A stretch of 64,000 nucleotides of DNA from JAUASW01 sp036880965 (GCF_036880965.1 NZ_JBAJMV010000002.1:496001-560000); one strand, 5' to 3'; shown: positions 18,084 to 27,844, counted from the first letter of the stretch. Translations and numbers: made by a program. Notes: generated by a model from the letters alone, not told the origin.

Positions 18084-18107
18084 GCGTTCAGGCGTTCAGG
18101 TCGGGGC

Positions 18108-19457
18108 TCAGACGGCGTGGCTGATGATGTAGCGGAACTTGCCAGACTTCTCCGGCGCAATGGCATCGACCAAGTTCACATCGACCTGCACGCCCTCGCC
18201 CAGCCGCTTCTTGAAGCCAGCCACGATACGCGCTGGCGCACTCGAGTCGAAAGCAGGCTCAGGCACCAGCAGCACCTCACAGCGCTCGCGGCTGTGCTGC
18301 ACCACCTTGAAGGACGCCAGGCCCGGCAGGTCACGCAGTATGTAGATCAGCGCCAGGCCGTGCATCACCGTGCCGTCAAGCGTGATGACGAAATCGGTGC
18401 TGCGGCCCTGGATCTCCTTGAGCATCGGCAGGCCGCGCCCGCAGGGGCAGCTCGCGGTGTCCATCACCGCCACGTCGCCGGTGCGGTAGCGGATGAATGG
18501 GAAGTCGCTGGTGGCCAGATGCGTGACGACGATCTCGCCGGCCTCGCCCGGCGCGACCAGCCGGCCGTCCTTGTCGATCAGCTCGACGATCACGTCCTCT
18601 GCCGTCAGGTGCATGCCACCCGACGGGCACTGGTGCGCGATGAAGCCGGCATCGCGGCCGCCATAGCCATTGGCCACCGGGCAACCGAAGACCTCGGAGA
18701 TCAGCGCGCGCTGCTCGTCGTAGAGGCGCTCGGAGGTCACGAAGGCGACCTTGATGCCGAGGTCGTCCATGCGCTGACCTTTGGCCCGCGCGTGCTTGGC
18801 AATGTGCGAAAGCGCCGATGGATAGCCAAACAGCATGCGCGGCCGCTTGCGGCGGATGGCGGCGACGAAGCTGTCGAGCTTGGCCTCGCTCATCTCGAAG
18901 GCCGGCAAGAGCTCGGTGCGCAGCAGCTTGTCGCGGATCGCCTTGATGCGGTCCTGCGCCCCCAGTTCAATGGGCGAGCCCCAAACGACCATCTCAGGGT
19001 CGCCGATGTCCACGTCCCACCAGCGCGTGGCACGCCACTTGGCCGCCACATCATGCGAGACGCGCTGCTTGCCGATGAAGAAGATCAGCGGCTCGCCCGA
19101 GGAGCCGCCGGTGTTGAAGCGCGCCAGGCCTTGCGCCCGCTCGCTCTTGATGCCTTCCGTGTTGGCGCGAATGACAGCCTTGGTCAGGAAGGGCAGGCGC
19201 TGCAGCTCAGACAGGCTCTTGAAGGAGCCAGCAGCAATGCCCTCACGGGCGAACAGCTCACGGTAGTAGGGCACATGCTGCCCCACCTCGCTCAGCAAGG
19301 CGTTCAGCCGCTGCAGCTGCAGGGCCCCGAGCTCGGCCGGCTTCAGCCACTGGCTGCGCTCCATCTGCTGGCGCAGTGCCACGGAGTTGTGATGCTTGAG
19401 CCGCTCGTGCAGCGGGAACAAGGCACCGGAGACGAAGCGGGTGTAGAGGGATGGCAT
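18108..19457 (-). CDS. CapK/PaaK-like adenylate-forming ligase
   Basis: A 449-residue protein resembling phenylacetate-CoA ligase and CapK. RFNTGGSSGEPLIFFIGKQ (about residues 125-143) is the nucleotide-binding loop, GYGGRDAGFIAHQCPSGGMHL (about 262-282) and FIRYRTGDVAVMD (about 322-334) are the adenylation-domain motifs. Such proteins activate a carboxylate as an acyl-adenylate. In capsule loci (CapK) the substrate is unknown; it may supply an acyl or aromatic substituent to one of the acyltransferases. It is preceded 17 bp upstream by a GT4 gene and followed by the O-glycosylation ligase. Confidence 0.78.
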   Translation of the reverse strand: MPSLYTRFVSGALFPLHERLKHHNSVALRQQMERSQWLKPAELGALQLQRLNALLSEVGQHVPYYRELFAREGIAAGSFKSLSELQRLPFLTKAVIRANTEGIKSERAQGLARFNTGGSSGEPLIFFIGKQRVSHDVAAKWRATRWWDVDIGDPEMVVWGSPIELGAQDRIKAIRDKLLRTELLPAFEMSEAKLDSFVAAIRRKRPRMLFGYPSALSHIAKHARAKGQRMDDLGIKVAFVTSERLYDEQRALISEVFGCPVANGYGGRDAGFIAHQCPSGGMHLTAEDVIVELIDKDGRLVAPGEAGEIVVTHLATSDFPFIRYRTGDVAVMDTASCPCGRGLPMLKEIQGRSTDFVITLDGTVMHGLALIYILRDLPGLASFKVVQHSRERCEVLLVPEPAFDSSAPARIVAGFKKRLGEGVQVDVNLVDAIAPEKSGKFRYIISHAV

Positions 19458-19474
19458 GGCGGATTCTGGCTCGC

Positions 19475-20581
19475 TCAGGAGGGCTTGGTGGCCGGCGCGG
19501 CCTGTGGCGACAGGTGGGCGCGGTAGTGGCCGGCCAGCAGCGGCGCGACGCGGGCCCAGGTGTAGCGCTGCACTTCGGCCAGGCCGGCCTGGCGCAGGTG
19601 CTCGCGCAATACAGGTTCGTCCAGCAGCCGAAGCACGGCAGCAGCCAGCGCGGCGGGGTCCTTGGGCTTGACCAGCAGGCCCGTCTGCTCATGCGATAGC
19701 AGATAGGGCACGCCGCCCACATCGGTAGACACCACCGGCACGCCGCTGGCCATGGACTCCAGCACCGAGTTGGGCATGTTGTCAGCGAGGCTCGGGTTCA
19801 GCGAAATCGTGGCTTCGCGGTAAAGCGCCGCCATCGCTTCGCGGTCCAGGCGCCCTGCAAAGTGGACCGAGGCGCCCTGCCCCAGTTCGCGAGCCAATGC
19901 CTTCAGGCGATCAAGCTCCGGGCCGCTGCCAGCCACCGTCATGCGCACGGCCGGATGGCGCTCGCGCACCAGGGCCAGCGCGCGGATGGCGCTTTCGTTG
20001 TCGTACAGCGGCTCGAGGTTGCGAGCCACCATCAGATGCGGAACGGCTGGCTCTGCTTCAGCGGGCGAAAAGCGCTGCAAGTCCACCACGTTGGGCACGA
20101 TTTGCGCCTGGTATCCATGGGGCGCGAACACCGCTTGCAGAAAGCCCGAGGGCACCAGCAGGGCCTGGGCCCGCTTGAGCGTCAGCGCGACCACGGCGCC
20201 GGAGGACTCAAGAAACCCGGCCGCCTCACCGCCCCGGTAATTGACCATCACCGGCAAGCCGCGCCAGCGCGCAAGCAGGATGGCCGGCGCCGCATACAGA
20301 TGCCAGGACCAGCCGGAGTTGGCCATCAGATGCATCACGTCGTTGCGGCCGGCGGCGCGCCACAGCGCCCACAAGTAGGGCAGCAGCCGGAAGAACGCCC
20401 GCAGCATGGGCACACGGCCCACCCAGGCGGGCTTGAAGGCCGCGTTGGTCTGCACCAGTTCGACCTCGGCGCCCTCGCCGCGCAGCAGTTCGGCCAACTG
20501 GCGCGTCTGATTCGCCATGCCTCCGGCTGGCGGCGGCAAGGGGCCGACCAGCAGGATGCGCAGGCGCTCGAATTGCTTCAT
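19475..20581 (-). CDS. family 4 glycosyltransferase
   Basis: A 368-residue GT-B enzyme. It has LRILLVGPLPPPAGGMANQ at the N-terminus, VNYRGGEAAGF and LLVPSGFLQ in the middle, and in the C-terminal domain ISLNPSLADNMPNSVLESMASGVPVV (about 275-300) with the conserved Glu of the EX7E motif, then GGVPYLL. It transfers a sugar in building the repeat unit on the cytoplasmic side. It lies 8 bp downstream of the exosortase-associated GT4 gene (read on the minus strand) and belongs to the same operon. Donor unknown. Confidence 0.83.
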   Translation of the reverse strand: MKQFERLRILLVGPLPPPAGGMANQTRQLAELLRGEGAEVELVQTNAAFKPAWVGRVPMLRAFFRLLPYLWALWRAAGRNDVMHLMANSGWSWHLYAAPAILLARWRGLPVMVNYRGGEAAGFLESSGAVVALTLKRAQALLVPSGFLQAVFAPHGYQAQIVPNVVDLQRFSPAEAEPAVPHLMVARNLEPLYDNESAIRALALVRERHPAVRMTVAGSGPELDRLKALARELGQGASVHFAGRLDREAMAALYREATISLNPSLADNMPNSVLESMASGVPVVSTDVGGVPYLLSHEQTGLLVKPKDPAALAAAVLRLLDEPVLREHLRQAGLAEVQRYTWARVAPLLAGHYRAHLSPQAAPATKPS

Positions 20582-20589
20582 CGTGGCGC

Positions 20590-21828
20590 TCAGACCGGCG
20601 CAAGGCGCGAGCCCGCCAGCAAGCGCTCGTAGACCGCCGGATAGTTGGCGACCGAGGCCCGCCAGTTGCGCTCGTTCTCGACGAAGGCGCGCCCCTGCCG
20701 GCGCAGTGCATCCCAGCTTTCGGGCTTGTTCAGCAGGTCCAGGGTGGCATTGGCCAGCGCCTCGGCATGGCCGGCCTTGAACAGCACGCCCGTCTGGCCG
20801 TCGCGTATCAGCTCCTTGTGGCCACCGACGTCGGAGGCCACCAGGATGCGCCCCTGCGCCATCGCTTCCAGCGGCTTCAAGGGCGTGACCAGCTCGGTCA
20901 GGCGCATCGAATGGCGCGGGTAGCAGAGCACGTCGACCAGGTCGTAGTAGCGGTTGACTTCCGAATGCGGCACGCGGCCCGTGAACACCACCTTGTCGGC
21001 CACGCCGAGTCGCTTCGCCTGCTCCTTGAGCGCCGCATCCTGCGGCCCGCCACCGACCAGCAGTAGGCGCACATCGGGCCGCTGCGACAGCATCTGCGGC
21101 AAGGCGTCCATCAGCAGGTCCAGGCCTTCATAGGCATAGAAGGAGCCGATGAAGCCCAGCACCGTGCAGCCGTTCAAGCCCAGCTCCGCCTTCAAGGCCT
21201 CGTCGGGCAGGCCGCCGGGTTCGAAGTTCTCGATGTCGACCGCGTTCGGAATCACCGTGACCTTGTTCGCCGCAATGCCACGCGCCACGATGTCGGCGCG
21301 CAGTCCCTCGCAGATGGTGAAGGCATGGTCGACCTGCTTCAGCGCATGGGTCTCCATGGCCCGCGTGATGCGGTAGCGCAGGCTGCCCTCCTTGGTCGTG
21401 CCATGGTCCACTGCCGCGTCTTCCCAGAAGGCGCGAATTTCGTAGACGACGGGGATGCCCAGCGCCCGGCCCACCTTGATGGCAGGCAGCGCATTGAGCA
21501 CCGGCGAATGCGCATGGATGATGTGTGGTCGCAGCTTCTCGGCCACCTGCTGCAGGCGCGCGCGCGTCTGGCGCATCAGCTGCAGCTGGCCGAGCCCGGG
21601 CAGCCCGCCGGTGGCTGGCGGTGTGCGGAAGAAATGCCAGCCATCGACGGTCTCTTCCAGCGATTGCGTCGCCTTGGGCCCCAGGCCGGCAGCGTGCTTG
21701 GGGCTGGTCAGGTGGTGGGTTTCCCAGCCGAGCTTGCGCTGCTCGCGCAGCAGCGACAGCGTGCGGAAGGTGTAGCCACTGTGCAGCGGGATCGAATGAT
21801 CAAGAACGTGCAGAACGCGGATAGTCAT
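20590..21828 (-). CDS. PEP-CTERM/exosortase A-associated glycosyltransferase (TIGR04063-like)
   Basis: A 412-residue GT4 enzyme. The start MTIRVLHVLDHSIPLHSGYT with TFRTLSLLREQR just after is characteristic of the exosortase-associated glycosyltransferase family. In the C-terminal domain VLCYPRHSMRLTELVTPLKPLEAMAQGRI (about 295-325) carries the Glu pair. I set the start at the internal ATG; a longer reading of 34 more codons would run into the amidotransferase gene. It ends nine bases before the downstream GT4 start and begins two bases after the amidotransferase stop, so translation is tightly coupled. Confidence 0.88.
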   Translation of the reverse strand: MTIRVLHVLDHSIPLHSGYTFRTLSLLREQRKLGWETHHLTSPKHAAGLGPKATQSLEETVDGWHFFRTPPATGGLPGLGQLQLMRQTRARLQQVAEKLRPHIIHAHSPVLNALPAIKVGRALGIPVVYEIRAFWEDAAVDHGTTKEGSLRYRITRAMETHALKQVDHAFTICEGLRADIVARGIAANKVTVIPNAVDIENFEPGGLPDEALKAELGLNGCTVLGFIGSFYAYEGLDLLMDALPQMLSQRPDVRLLLVGGGPQDAALKEQAKRLGVADKVVFTGRVPHSEVNRYYDLVDVLCYPRHSMRLTELVTPLKPLEAMAQGRILVASDVGGHKELIRDGQTGVLFKAGHAEALANATLDLLNKPESWDALRRQGRAFVENERNWRASVANYPAVYERLLAGSRLAPV

Positions 21829-21830
21829 GC

Positions 21831-23786
21831 TCAGGCCACCGCCTCTTCGGTTTCTCGGGCGAGGCCGGTCACGCTCGCACCGCCGTCCACGACCTGGCGC
21901 AGGAAGGCTTCGAACATCAACAAGGTCCACAGCGGGGCGCTGTAGTCGTAGGCACCGCTCTGGTGGCCTTCCACCAGATGGCGCAGATACTCAGGCTGGA
22001 ACCAACCCGTAGACGCCAGGCGATCACCGAGGATGGCATCGCGCACACGCTGCTTCAGCGGCCCGCGAAACCAGCGCGCCAGCGGCACCGCGAAGCCCAT
22101 CTTGGGTCGATACAGGATGTCTTCCGACAACTGCGGCTCCATCGCCTTCTTGAACAGGTACTTGCCTTCCTGGCCCTTGATCTTGAGGCTGGAGGGCAAG
22201 GTGGCCAGCCATTCGACCAGCTCATGGTCCATCAGCGGCTCGCGCACTTCCAGCGAGTGCGCCATGCTGGCGCGGTCCACCTTGGTGTTGATGTCGCCGA
22301 CCAGGTAGGTCTTGGTGTCCAGGTACTGGATCAGCGCCAGCGGATCGTCGGTATTGGACTTGGCCGCATGGTGGTCAAACACCGCTTGTGCGTCATAACC
22401 GGCCAGCTCCGCCTTGAATTTCTGGCTGAAGAGCTGGTCACGCATCGGGCCGCGCAGGATGGAGACCGAATGGAAGTAGGCCTCGACCGAGCTGCGCGCC
22501 ATGCCCTGGAAGGTGGTCTTGGCGCGAAACATGCGCGGCGCCCAGTCGGCCTTGGGGTAGATCTTGCCGAGCATGCCGAACAGCGGCTGGCGCAGGCCGG
22601 CCGGCAGGGCCGAGCGCATGCGCTCTTCCATCAGGTGCATGCGGTAGCGGCGGTAGCCACCGAAGCTCTCGTCGCCGCCGTCGCCTGACAGCGCCACGGT
22701 CACATGCTTGCGCGCCAGCTGGCAGACGCGGTAGGTCGGAATGGCCGAACTGTCGGCATAGGGCTCGTCGTAGAGGCGGGCCAGCATGTCGATCAGGTCG
22801 AAGTCGTCGCTCTTGACGATCTCGAGGCGGTGGTTGGTCTTGTAGCGATCGGCCACCGTCTGGGCAAAGGCCGATTCGTTGAACTTGGGGTCGTCAAAGC
22901 CTATCGAGCAGGTATTGACCGGGCCCTCCGAGAGGCCGGCCATCGTGGCCACCACGGCGCTCGAATCGACGCCGCCCGACAGGAAGGCGCCCAGCGGCAC
23001 CTCGGCGATCATGCGCAGGCGCACCGATTCCTGCAGCCGCTCGCGCAGTTCGTCGCAGGCATCGTCGAGGCCGATCTTGTTGTCGAGCGTGAAGTTCACG
23101 TCCCAGTACTCGACCGGCTCCGGAATGGGCTGGCCACGGCGGATGGTCAGGCTGTGCCCGGGCGCCAGCTTCCTGGCCTGCTTGAAGATGCAGCGCGGCT
23201 CGGCCACATAGCCGAGCGCGAAATACTCTTCGACCGCCAGCGGGTCGATCTCGCGGCGCATGCCGCCCTGCTCGTCCTGGTAGGCCAGGATGGACTTCAT
23301 CTCGGAGCCAAACAGCAGCTTGCCGTCGTCCAGCAGCGAGTAGTACATCGGCTTCACGCCGAGGCGGTCGCGAGCGATGAAGAGCGTTTGCTGCTTGCTG
23401 TCCCAGAGCGCGAAGGCAAACATGCCGCGCAGCTTCTTGACACAGTCGGCGCCCCAGGCCTCCCAGGCGTGCACGATGCATTCGGTATCGCTCTTCGTGT
23501 GGAAGGCGTAGCCCATGCCCTGCAACTCGGCCATCAGGCTCTGGTAGTTGTAGATCTCGCCGTTGAAGACGATGGCCACGGTGCGGTCGGCGTTGAACAG
23601 CGGCTGCTGGCCGGTGGCGATGTCGATGATGGACAGGCGGCGGTGGCCGAAGCCCAGACCCGGCTCGATATGCAGCGAACCCTCATCGGGGCCTCGGTGC
23701 CATTGCGAGTCGTTCATGCGCTGCAACTGCTCAGGCGCGATGGCGCCGGTGCCGCGGGTGTCGAAAATTCCTGTGATACCGCACAT
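21831..23786 (-). CDS. XrtA/PEP-CTERM system amidotransferase (asparagine synthetase-like)
   Basis: A 651-residue protein with both halves intact. MCGITGIFDTRG supplies the glutaminase Cys2, RGPDEGS, GHRRLSIID and FNGEIYNY follow, and the ATP-binding domain has GAFLSGGVDSSAVVAT (SGG at residues 270-272), ALSGDGGDESFGGYRRY and RPKMGFAVPLARWFRGPL. This is the exosortase A amidotransferase type, a neighbour of xrtA in many loci. It probably amidates a carboxylate, such as a uronic acid of the polysaccharide, using glutamine; the true acceptor is unknown. A divergent paralogue with no Cys2 is at 9833-11506. Confidence 0.9.
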   Translation of the reverse strand: MCGITGIFDTRGTGAIAPEQLQRMNDSQWHRGPDEGSLHIEPGLGFGHRRLSIIDIATGQQPLFNADRTVAIVFNGEIYNYQSLMAELQGMGYAFHTKSDTECIVHAWEAWGADCVKKLRGMFAFALWDSKQQTLFIARDRLGVKPMYYSLLDDGKLLFGSEMKSILAYQDEQGGMRREIDPLAVEEYFALGYVAEPRCIFKQARKLAPGHSLTIRRGQPIPEPVEYWDVNFTLDNKIGLDDACDELRERLQESVRLRMIAEVPLGAFLSGGVDSSAVVATMAGLSEGPVNTCSIGFDDPKFNESAFAQTVADRYKTNHRLEIVKSDDFDLIDMLARLYDEPYADSSAIPTYRVCQLARKHVTVALSGDGGDESFGGYRRYRMHLMEERMRSALPAGLRQPLFGMLGKIYPKADWAPRMFRAKTTFQGMARSSVEAYFHSVSILRGPMRDQLFSQKFKAELAGYDAQAVFDHHAAKSNTDDPLALIQYLDTKTYLVGDINTKVDRASMAHSLEVREPLMDHELVEWLATLPSSLKIKGQEGKYLFKKAMEPQLSEDILYRPKMGFAVPLARWFRGPLKQRVRDAILGDRLASTGWFQPEYLRHLVEGHQSGAYDYSAPLWTLLMFEAFLRQVVDGGASVTGLARETEEAVA

Positions 23787-23798
23787 GGCTGGTGATCC

Positions 23799-24938
23799 TC
23801 AAAGCGTCTCGTAGACGTCCTGGTAACTGGCCATCATGGCCGCCAGGCTGAATTGCTGCAGCGCCCGCTGGCGCGCTGCAGCACCATGGCGGGCACACAG
23901 CGCCGCATCGTCAGCGTAATTCTCGATCATTGCGGACAGCTTCTCGGCATCGCCGGGCGTGAATGTGGCGCCAACCACGCCTTCCTGCACAAGTTCCACG
24001 TTGCCGCCGACGGCCGTGGCCAACAGCGGCAGGCCTGTGGCCATGGCCTCCAGCAGCGTGTTGGAGATGCCTTCGTTCAAGGAAGGCAGCACAAACAGGT
24101 CCAGCGCCTGCATCAGCTCGGCCACGTCATTGCGGGCGCCGGTGAACCAGGTTTGAGCTTCAACGCCCAAGTCACCGGCCAGAGCTTTCAGATCGGCCAA
24201 CAGGGGGCCATCGCCGATCAGGGCCAGGCGCAGGCGCGTTTGCAGCTCAGGTCGGCGCTGCAGGAGCAGCGCAAAGGCGCGCAAGAGCGTCGCCTGATCC
24301 TTGACGGCTTGAACGCGACCCACCGTGCCGATGACGAAAAGTCCCTGCCCTTGCAGCTCGAGTGGCAGCAGCTCATGCCGGCGTGGCTCGGCCGGCTTGA
24401 AGCGCTCGGTATCGACCCCGTTGTAGATCTGGCGGATGCGCGAAGCGGCAATGCCCCAATGCTCGCTCATGATGCGGCCCAAGTCGCGCGAAACGCAGAC
24501 ATAGCGGCGCACCAGCGGCGCATGCAGGCGGCGCAAGAGCGCCAGCTTGCTGTGGCGGCCATGCAGGTCGCCCATGTCGAAGCCATGCTCGCTGTGCAGG
24601 GTCTTGAGCCCTGCCAGGCGCGCTGGCAAGAGCGCATCGAGGCCGGAGAGATTGCGGCTGTGCACCACGTCGGGCCTCAAGCGCCGGAACAGCTGGAACA
24701 GTTGCCAGCGCAGCTTCCAGACACCGATCTGCGAACGCCGCAGCGCGATCAGCTCGACATCATCGCGTTCGATGCGACGGGCGAAGTCGGGGTCGATGCT
24801 CTCGATGCAGACAAGCACATGGCGGAAACGCTCGCGCGGCAGCCGGTTGATCAGGTTGACCACGCCGTTCTCCAGCCCGCCCATGTGGAGCTGGTGGATG
24901 ACGTGGACGATCAGCAGCGGCCGCGCAGCGGGGGACAT
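23799..24938 (-). CDS. PEP-CTERM/XrtA system glycosyltransferase (TIGR03088-like)
   Basis: A 379-residue GT4 enzyme. IVHVIHQLHMGGLENGVVNLI is the family's typical opening, with SRNLSGLDALLPA, LHSEHGFDMGD and IRQIYNGVDTERF in the N-terminal domain. LPSLNEGISNTLLEAMATGLPLLATAVGGNVEL (about residues 285-317) is the donor-binding part. It is one of the three glycosyltransferase families tied to exosortase A loci. It is 20 bp from the dehydrogenase gene upstream and 12 bp from the amidotransferase downstream. Confidence 0.88.
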   Translation of the reverse strand: MSPAARPLLIVHVIHQLHMGGLENGVVNLINRLPRERFRHVLVCIESIDPDFARRIERDDVELIALRRSQIGVWKLRWQLFQLFRRLRPDVVHSRNLSGLDALLPARLAGLKTLHSEHGFDMGDLHGRHSKLALLRRLHAPLVRRYVCVSRDLGRIMSEHWGIAASRIRQIYNGVDTERFKPAEPRRHELLPLELQGQGLFVIGTVGRVQAVKDQATLLRAFALLLQRRPELQTRLRLALIGDGPLLADLKALAGDLGVEAQTWFTGARNDVAELMQALDLFVLPSLNEGISNTLLEAMATGLPLLATAVGGNVELVQEGVVGATFTPGDAEKLSAMIENYADDAALCARHGAAARQRALQQFSLAAMMASYQDVYETL

Positions 24939-24958
24939 GCCCTCGGTGAGCCTCGGGC

Positions 24959-26242
24959 TCAGAGGCGCCAGACGCGGTAGCCCGCGTCCTGCAGCGCGGC
25001 AGCGTCGAAGGCGGCCTTCACATCGATGAAGGCACCGCCCTTGACCATTTTCTTGCCCAGGTCGTCCACGCCGAGGCCCGCATATTCCTTGTGCGCGACG
25101 GCCGCCACCACGGCGTCAGCGCGCGGCAGCTCATCCCAGGGCAGCAGGCGCACGCCGTATTCATGCATCGCTTCCTCGACCTCAGCCTGCGGGTCGGTCA
25201 CGAAGACCTCGACACCATAGGTCTTGAGCTCGTTGATGATGTCGATCACCTTGGAGTTGCGCAGGTCGCCGCAGTTCTCCTTGAAGGTCAGGCCCAGCAC
25301 ATTGACCTTGGCGCCCTTGATGTAGCTGCCGGCGGCGATCATGTGCTTGATGGTCTGCTCGGCAATGAACTTGCCCATGCTGTCGTTGATGCGGCGGCCA
25401 GCCAGGATGACCTGCGGGTGGTAGCCCAGCATGTCGGCCTTGTGGGTCAGGTAGTACGGGTCCACGCCGATGCAGTGGCCGCCGACCAGGCCCGGCTTGA
25501 ATTTCAGGAAGTTCCACTTGGTGCCGGCGGCCTCCAGCACCTCGGAGGTGTCGATGCCGATCTTGTCGAAGATGATGGCCAGCTCGTTCATCAGGGCGAT
25601 GTTGAGGTCGCGCTGCGTGTTCTCGATCACCTTGGCGGCTTCAGCGGCCTTGATGCTGGACGCGCGATGCACGCCAGGGATGATGATGGTTTCATACAGC
25701 TTGGCCACCTTCTCGAGCGTCTGCGGCGTGTCGCCGGAGACGATCTTGAGGATCTTGGTCAGCGTGTGTTCCTTGTCGCCCGGGTTGATGCGCTCGGGGC
25801 TGTAGCCGACGAAGAAATCCTGCTTCCACTTGAGGCCCGACTCCTTTTCCAGCACCGGGATGCAGACCTCTTCGGTGGCGCCCGGATAGACCGTCGATTC
25901 ATAGACGACCGTGACGCCCTTCTTCATGTGGCGGCCGACGCTGGTGGAGGAGCCGATCAGCGGCTTGAAGTCCGGGATATGGGCCTCGTCCACCGGGGTG
26001 GGCACGGCCACGATGATCATGTCGGCCTCGGACAGCATGGCCGGGTCGGCGGTATAGACAGCGTGCTTGGCTTCCTGCACCTGCTCATCGGTCAGCTCGC
26101 GCGAGGGGTCTGTGCCGCGCTGGCAGGCCTCGACCTTGGGCAGCGAGATATCGAAGCCGATGGTGCGCATGTGCTTGCCGAACTCCACCACCAGCGGCAG
26201 GCCGACATAGCCCAGACCAATCACTGCAACAGTAGTCGCCAT
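24959..26242 (-). CDS. UDP-N-acetyl-D-hexosamine 6-dehydrogenase (TviB/WbpO type)
   Basis: A 427-residue enzyme. VAVIGLGYVGLPLVVEFGK (about residues 5-23) is the NAD-binding loop, VAVPTPVDE (about 77-85) and YESTVYPGATEEVC (about 113-126) are further motifs, and GLVGGHCIGVDPYYL (about 252-266) carries the catalytic Cys. The long VVYESTVYPGATEEVC form and GTKWNFLKFKPG match TviB/WbpO, which oxidise UDP-GalNAc or UDP-GlcNAc to the uronic acid with two NAD+. It supplies an aminouronic acid precursor. It starts 39 bp after the exosortase gene ends and is followed by a TIGR03088-like glycosyltransferase. WecC-type activity (UDP-ManNAc) is an alternative. Confidence 0.88.
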   Translation of the reverse strand: MATTVAVIGLGYVGLPLVVEFGKHMRTIGFDISLPKVEACQRGTDPSRELTDEQVQEAKHAVYTADPAMLSEADMIIVAVPTPVDEAHIPDFKPLIGSSTSVGRHMKKGVTVVYESTVYPGATEEVCIPVLEKESGLKWKQDFFVGYSPERINPGDKEHTLTKILKIVSGDTPQTLEKVAKLYETIIIPGVHRASSIKAAEAAKVIENTQRDLNIALMNELAIIFDKIGIDTSEVLEAAGTKWNFLKFKPGLVGGHCIGVDPYYLTHKADMLGYHPQVILAGRRINDSMGKFIAEQTIKHMIAAGSYIKGAKVNVLGLTFKENCGDLRNSKVIDIINELKTYGVEVFVTDPQAEVEEAMHEYGVRLLPWDELPRADAVVAAVAHKEYAGLGVDDLGKKMVKGGAFIDVKAAFDAAALQDAGYRVWRL

Positions 26243-26281
26243 CTCGATTCCTCTACTTTCTTTCTCAAATCCGAAGTTCGG

Positions 26282-27844
26282 TTATTTCTGCCCGCTGCGC
26301 GCGGCCTGCAAATGCTGCTCGATGGCAGGCCAGTTCTCGCGCAGGAATTGCTGGAGCAGCTGCGGCGCAATCTCGCCATTTTCTGCGGGGTTCAAGGTAT
26401 ACACGGTGACAGCGGCAGAATCATCGCCCCGGCCCTGCAGCCTCGACAAGGCCGTGTAGAGCTTCACGCGCATGTCGCTGCTGGTGAGGTGGCCGTCGAC
26501 CCAGTAGAACTGCCAGACCAGCAGGCGAGGCGCCGCCTGGCTCGTCAGGCCCCGCAATTGCATGCCGCGCACGGCCACCGATCCAGCGCTGCCGAGTTCC
26601 ACAGTGCTCGCGGTGTCGCTCACCCGTGCCCATTCCTTGTCATGGGACTCCACCAGCACGTTCTGCGAATTGATCAGCTTGCTGTCATAGCCCTGATGCC
26701 GGTAGTACGCCAGATGCAGGCCAACCTTGGCGCCGTCATTCGCGTAGGTGCCTTGCAACTTGGCGGCTGGATTCTCGAACACAGGGGCCCAAGTACTCAG
26801 AGGCTCGCCCTGGGTCTGCCAGTTGCTGAGCACCGGTGCAGACATGTTCAGCTCGCGGGGGCCTTCATGGCGATCGAGACGATCCAGTCCCAGGCGCGGC
26901 AGACTCAGCACCAGCAGGGCTGCAGCCAGCACCAGCCAGAGCTTGTTGCTCCCACTGGGCGCAGATGGTTCGGCGGCCGCGGGCACAAACGGCAACTCGG
27001 GCTCGGTCCACCGCGCACCGATCATGAACATCAGCAGCATCACGATGCCGAAGAACACCCAGCCATAGATCAGGTGATCGACCCCCACGGCCAGCTTGTT
27101 GCCCGACAAATGGCCCAGCATCACGATGCCATAGGCACGCAACCAGTTTGCAACGACGGGCAACGCAATCGCAACGCCGACGAAGATCCAGCGGCGCTTC
27201 ATCGAGTTGTAGTTCAGGTAGGCGAACAGCGTGCCCACCATCAGCGAGGCAATCAGGTAGCGCACGCCGCTGCAAGCCTCGACCACCGACCAGTGGCCCG
27301 AAGGAATCACGAACTGCAGGCCTTCGCGATAGACCGGAATGCCGCTGGCCCGCAGTGCCGCGACAGTGAAATTGGCCGTGTGCTCCATCAGCAGCGGCAT
27401 CAGGAACTCACCGATGGGCACGCAGAAGAACAGAAAGCCCAGCGGGAACGCGATATGCACAGCCACCCGCTTGCCAAGGACCGTCGGCACCGTCAGCACA
27501 AGCATGGCCACTGCCATCAACTGGGTCACGGAATTGGTTGAGACCAGCTCGCCGAGCAGCCAGCCCAGGCCCATGAGCGCCATGGGCAGGAGGAAGATGG
27601 GGCTGGGCTTGGGCTGCATCTGTGCCAGCTCATGGCGACGCCGCCAGATCAACCACAGGGCGAGGGGCGGCACCACGAAGGCATGGGCAAAGGTTTCGGA
27701 GCGCTCCCAGATCAGCACCATGGCCGTCAGGGTGTCGCGGAACAGCCAGCCGAGGCCTGCCAGCAGCAGGGCCAAGGCCAGCAGCGGCTGCCGCCAGTGA
27801 GCCGGCAACGCCGCGCGCGCCGGTTCTTGCATCACTTGGCTCAT
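26282..27844 (-). CDS. xrtA: exosortase A fused to EpsI domain
   Basis: A 520-residue protein. Residues 20-290 form an eight- or so-helix membrane domain with the three catalytic residues of exosortases: Cys191 in EACSGVRYLIAS, Arg236 in NWLRAYGIVML and His257 in GVDHLIYGW. Residues about 300-520 form a periplasmic EpsI domain, a common fusion partner in exosortase A. The enzyme cuts PEP-CTERM tails after the Pro-Glu-Pro motif and is thought to transfer the protein to a glycan or other acceptor. Its likely substrate here is the protein at 39277-40086. The start overlaps the stop of the upstream glycosyltransferase (ATGA), so it sits inside the biosynthesis operon. Confidence 0.95.
   Translation of the reverse strand: MSQVMQEPARAALPAHWRQPLLALALLLAGLGWLFRDTLTAMVLIWERSETFAHAFVVPPLALWLIWRRRHELAQMQPKPSPIFLLPMALMGLGWLLGELVSTNSVTQLMAVAMLVLTVPTVLGKRVAVHIAFPLGFLFFCVPIGEFLMPLLMEHTANFTVAALRASGIPVYREGLQFVIPSGHWSVVEACSGVRYLIASLMVGTLFAYLNYNSMKRRWIFVGVAIALPVVANWLRAYGIVMLGHLSGNKLAVGVDHLIYGWVFFGIVMLLMFMIGARWTEPELPFVPAAAEPSAPSGSNKLWLVLAAALLVLSLPRLGLDRLDRHEGPRELNMSAPVLSNWQTQGEPLSTWAPVFENPAAKLQGTYANDGAKVGLHLAYYRHQGYDSKLINSQNVLVESHDKEWARVSDTASTVELGSAGSVAVRGMQLRGLTSQAAPRLLVWQFYWVDGHLTSSDMRVKLYTALSRLQGRGDDSAAVTVYTLNPAENGEIAPQLLQQFLRENWPAIEQHLQAARSGQK

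Noticed and set aside
25091..27541. 816-codon plus-strand open frame
   Set aside because: Antisense to the dehydrogenase and exosortase genes, both of which have clear active sites.
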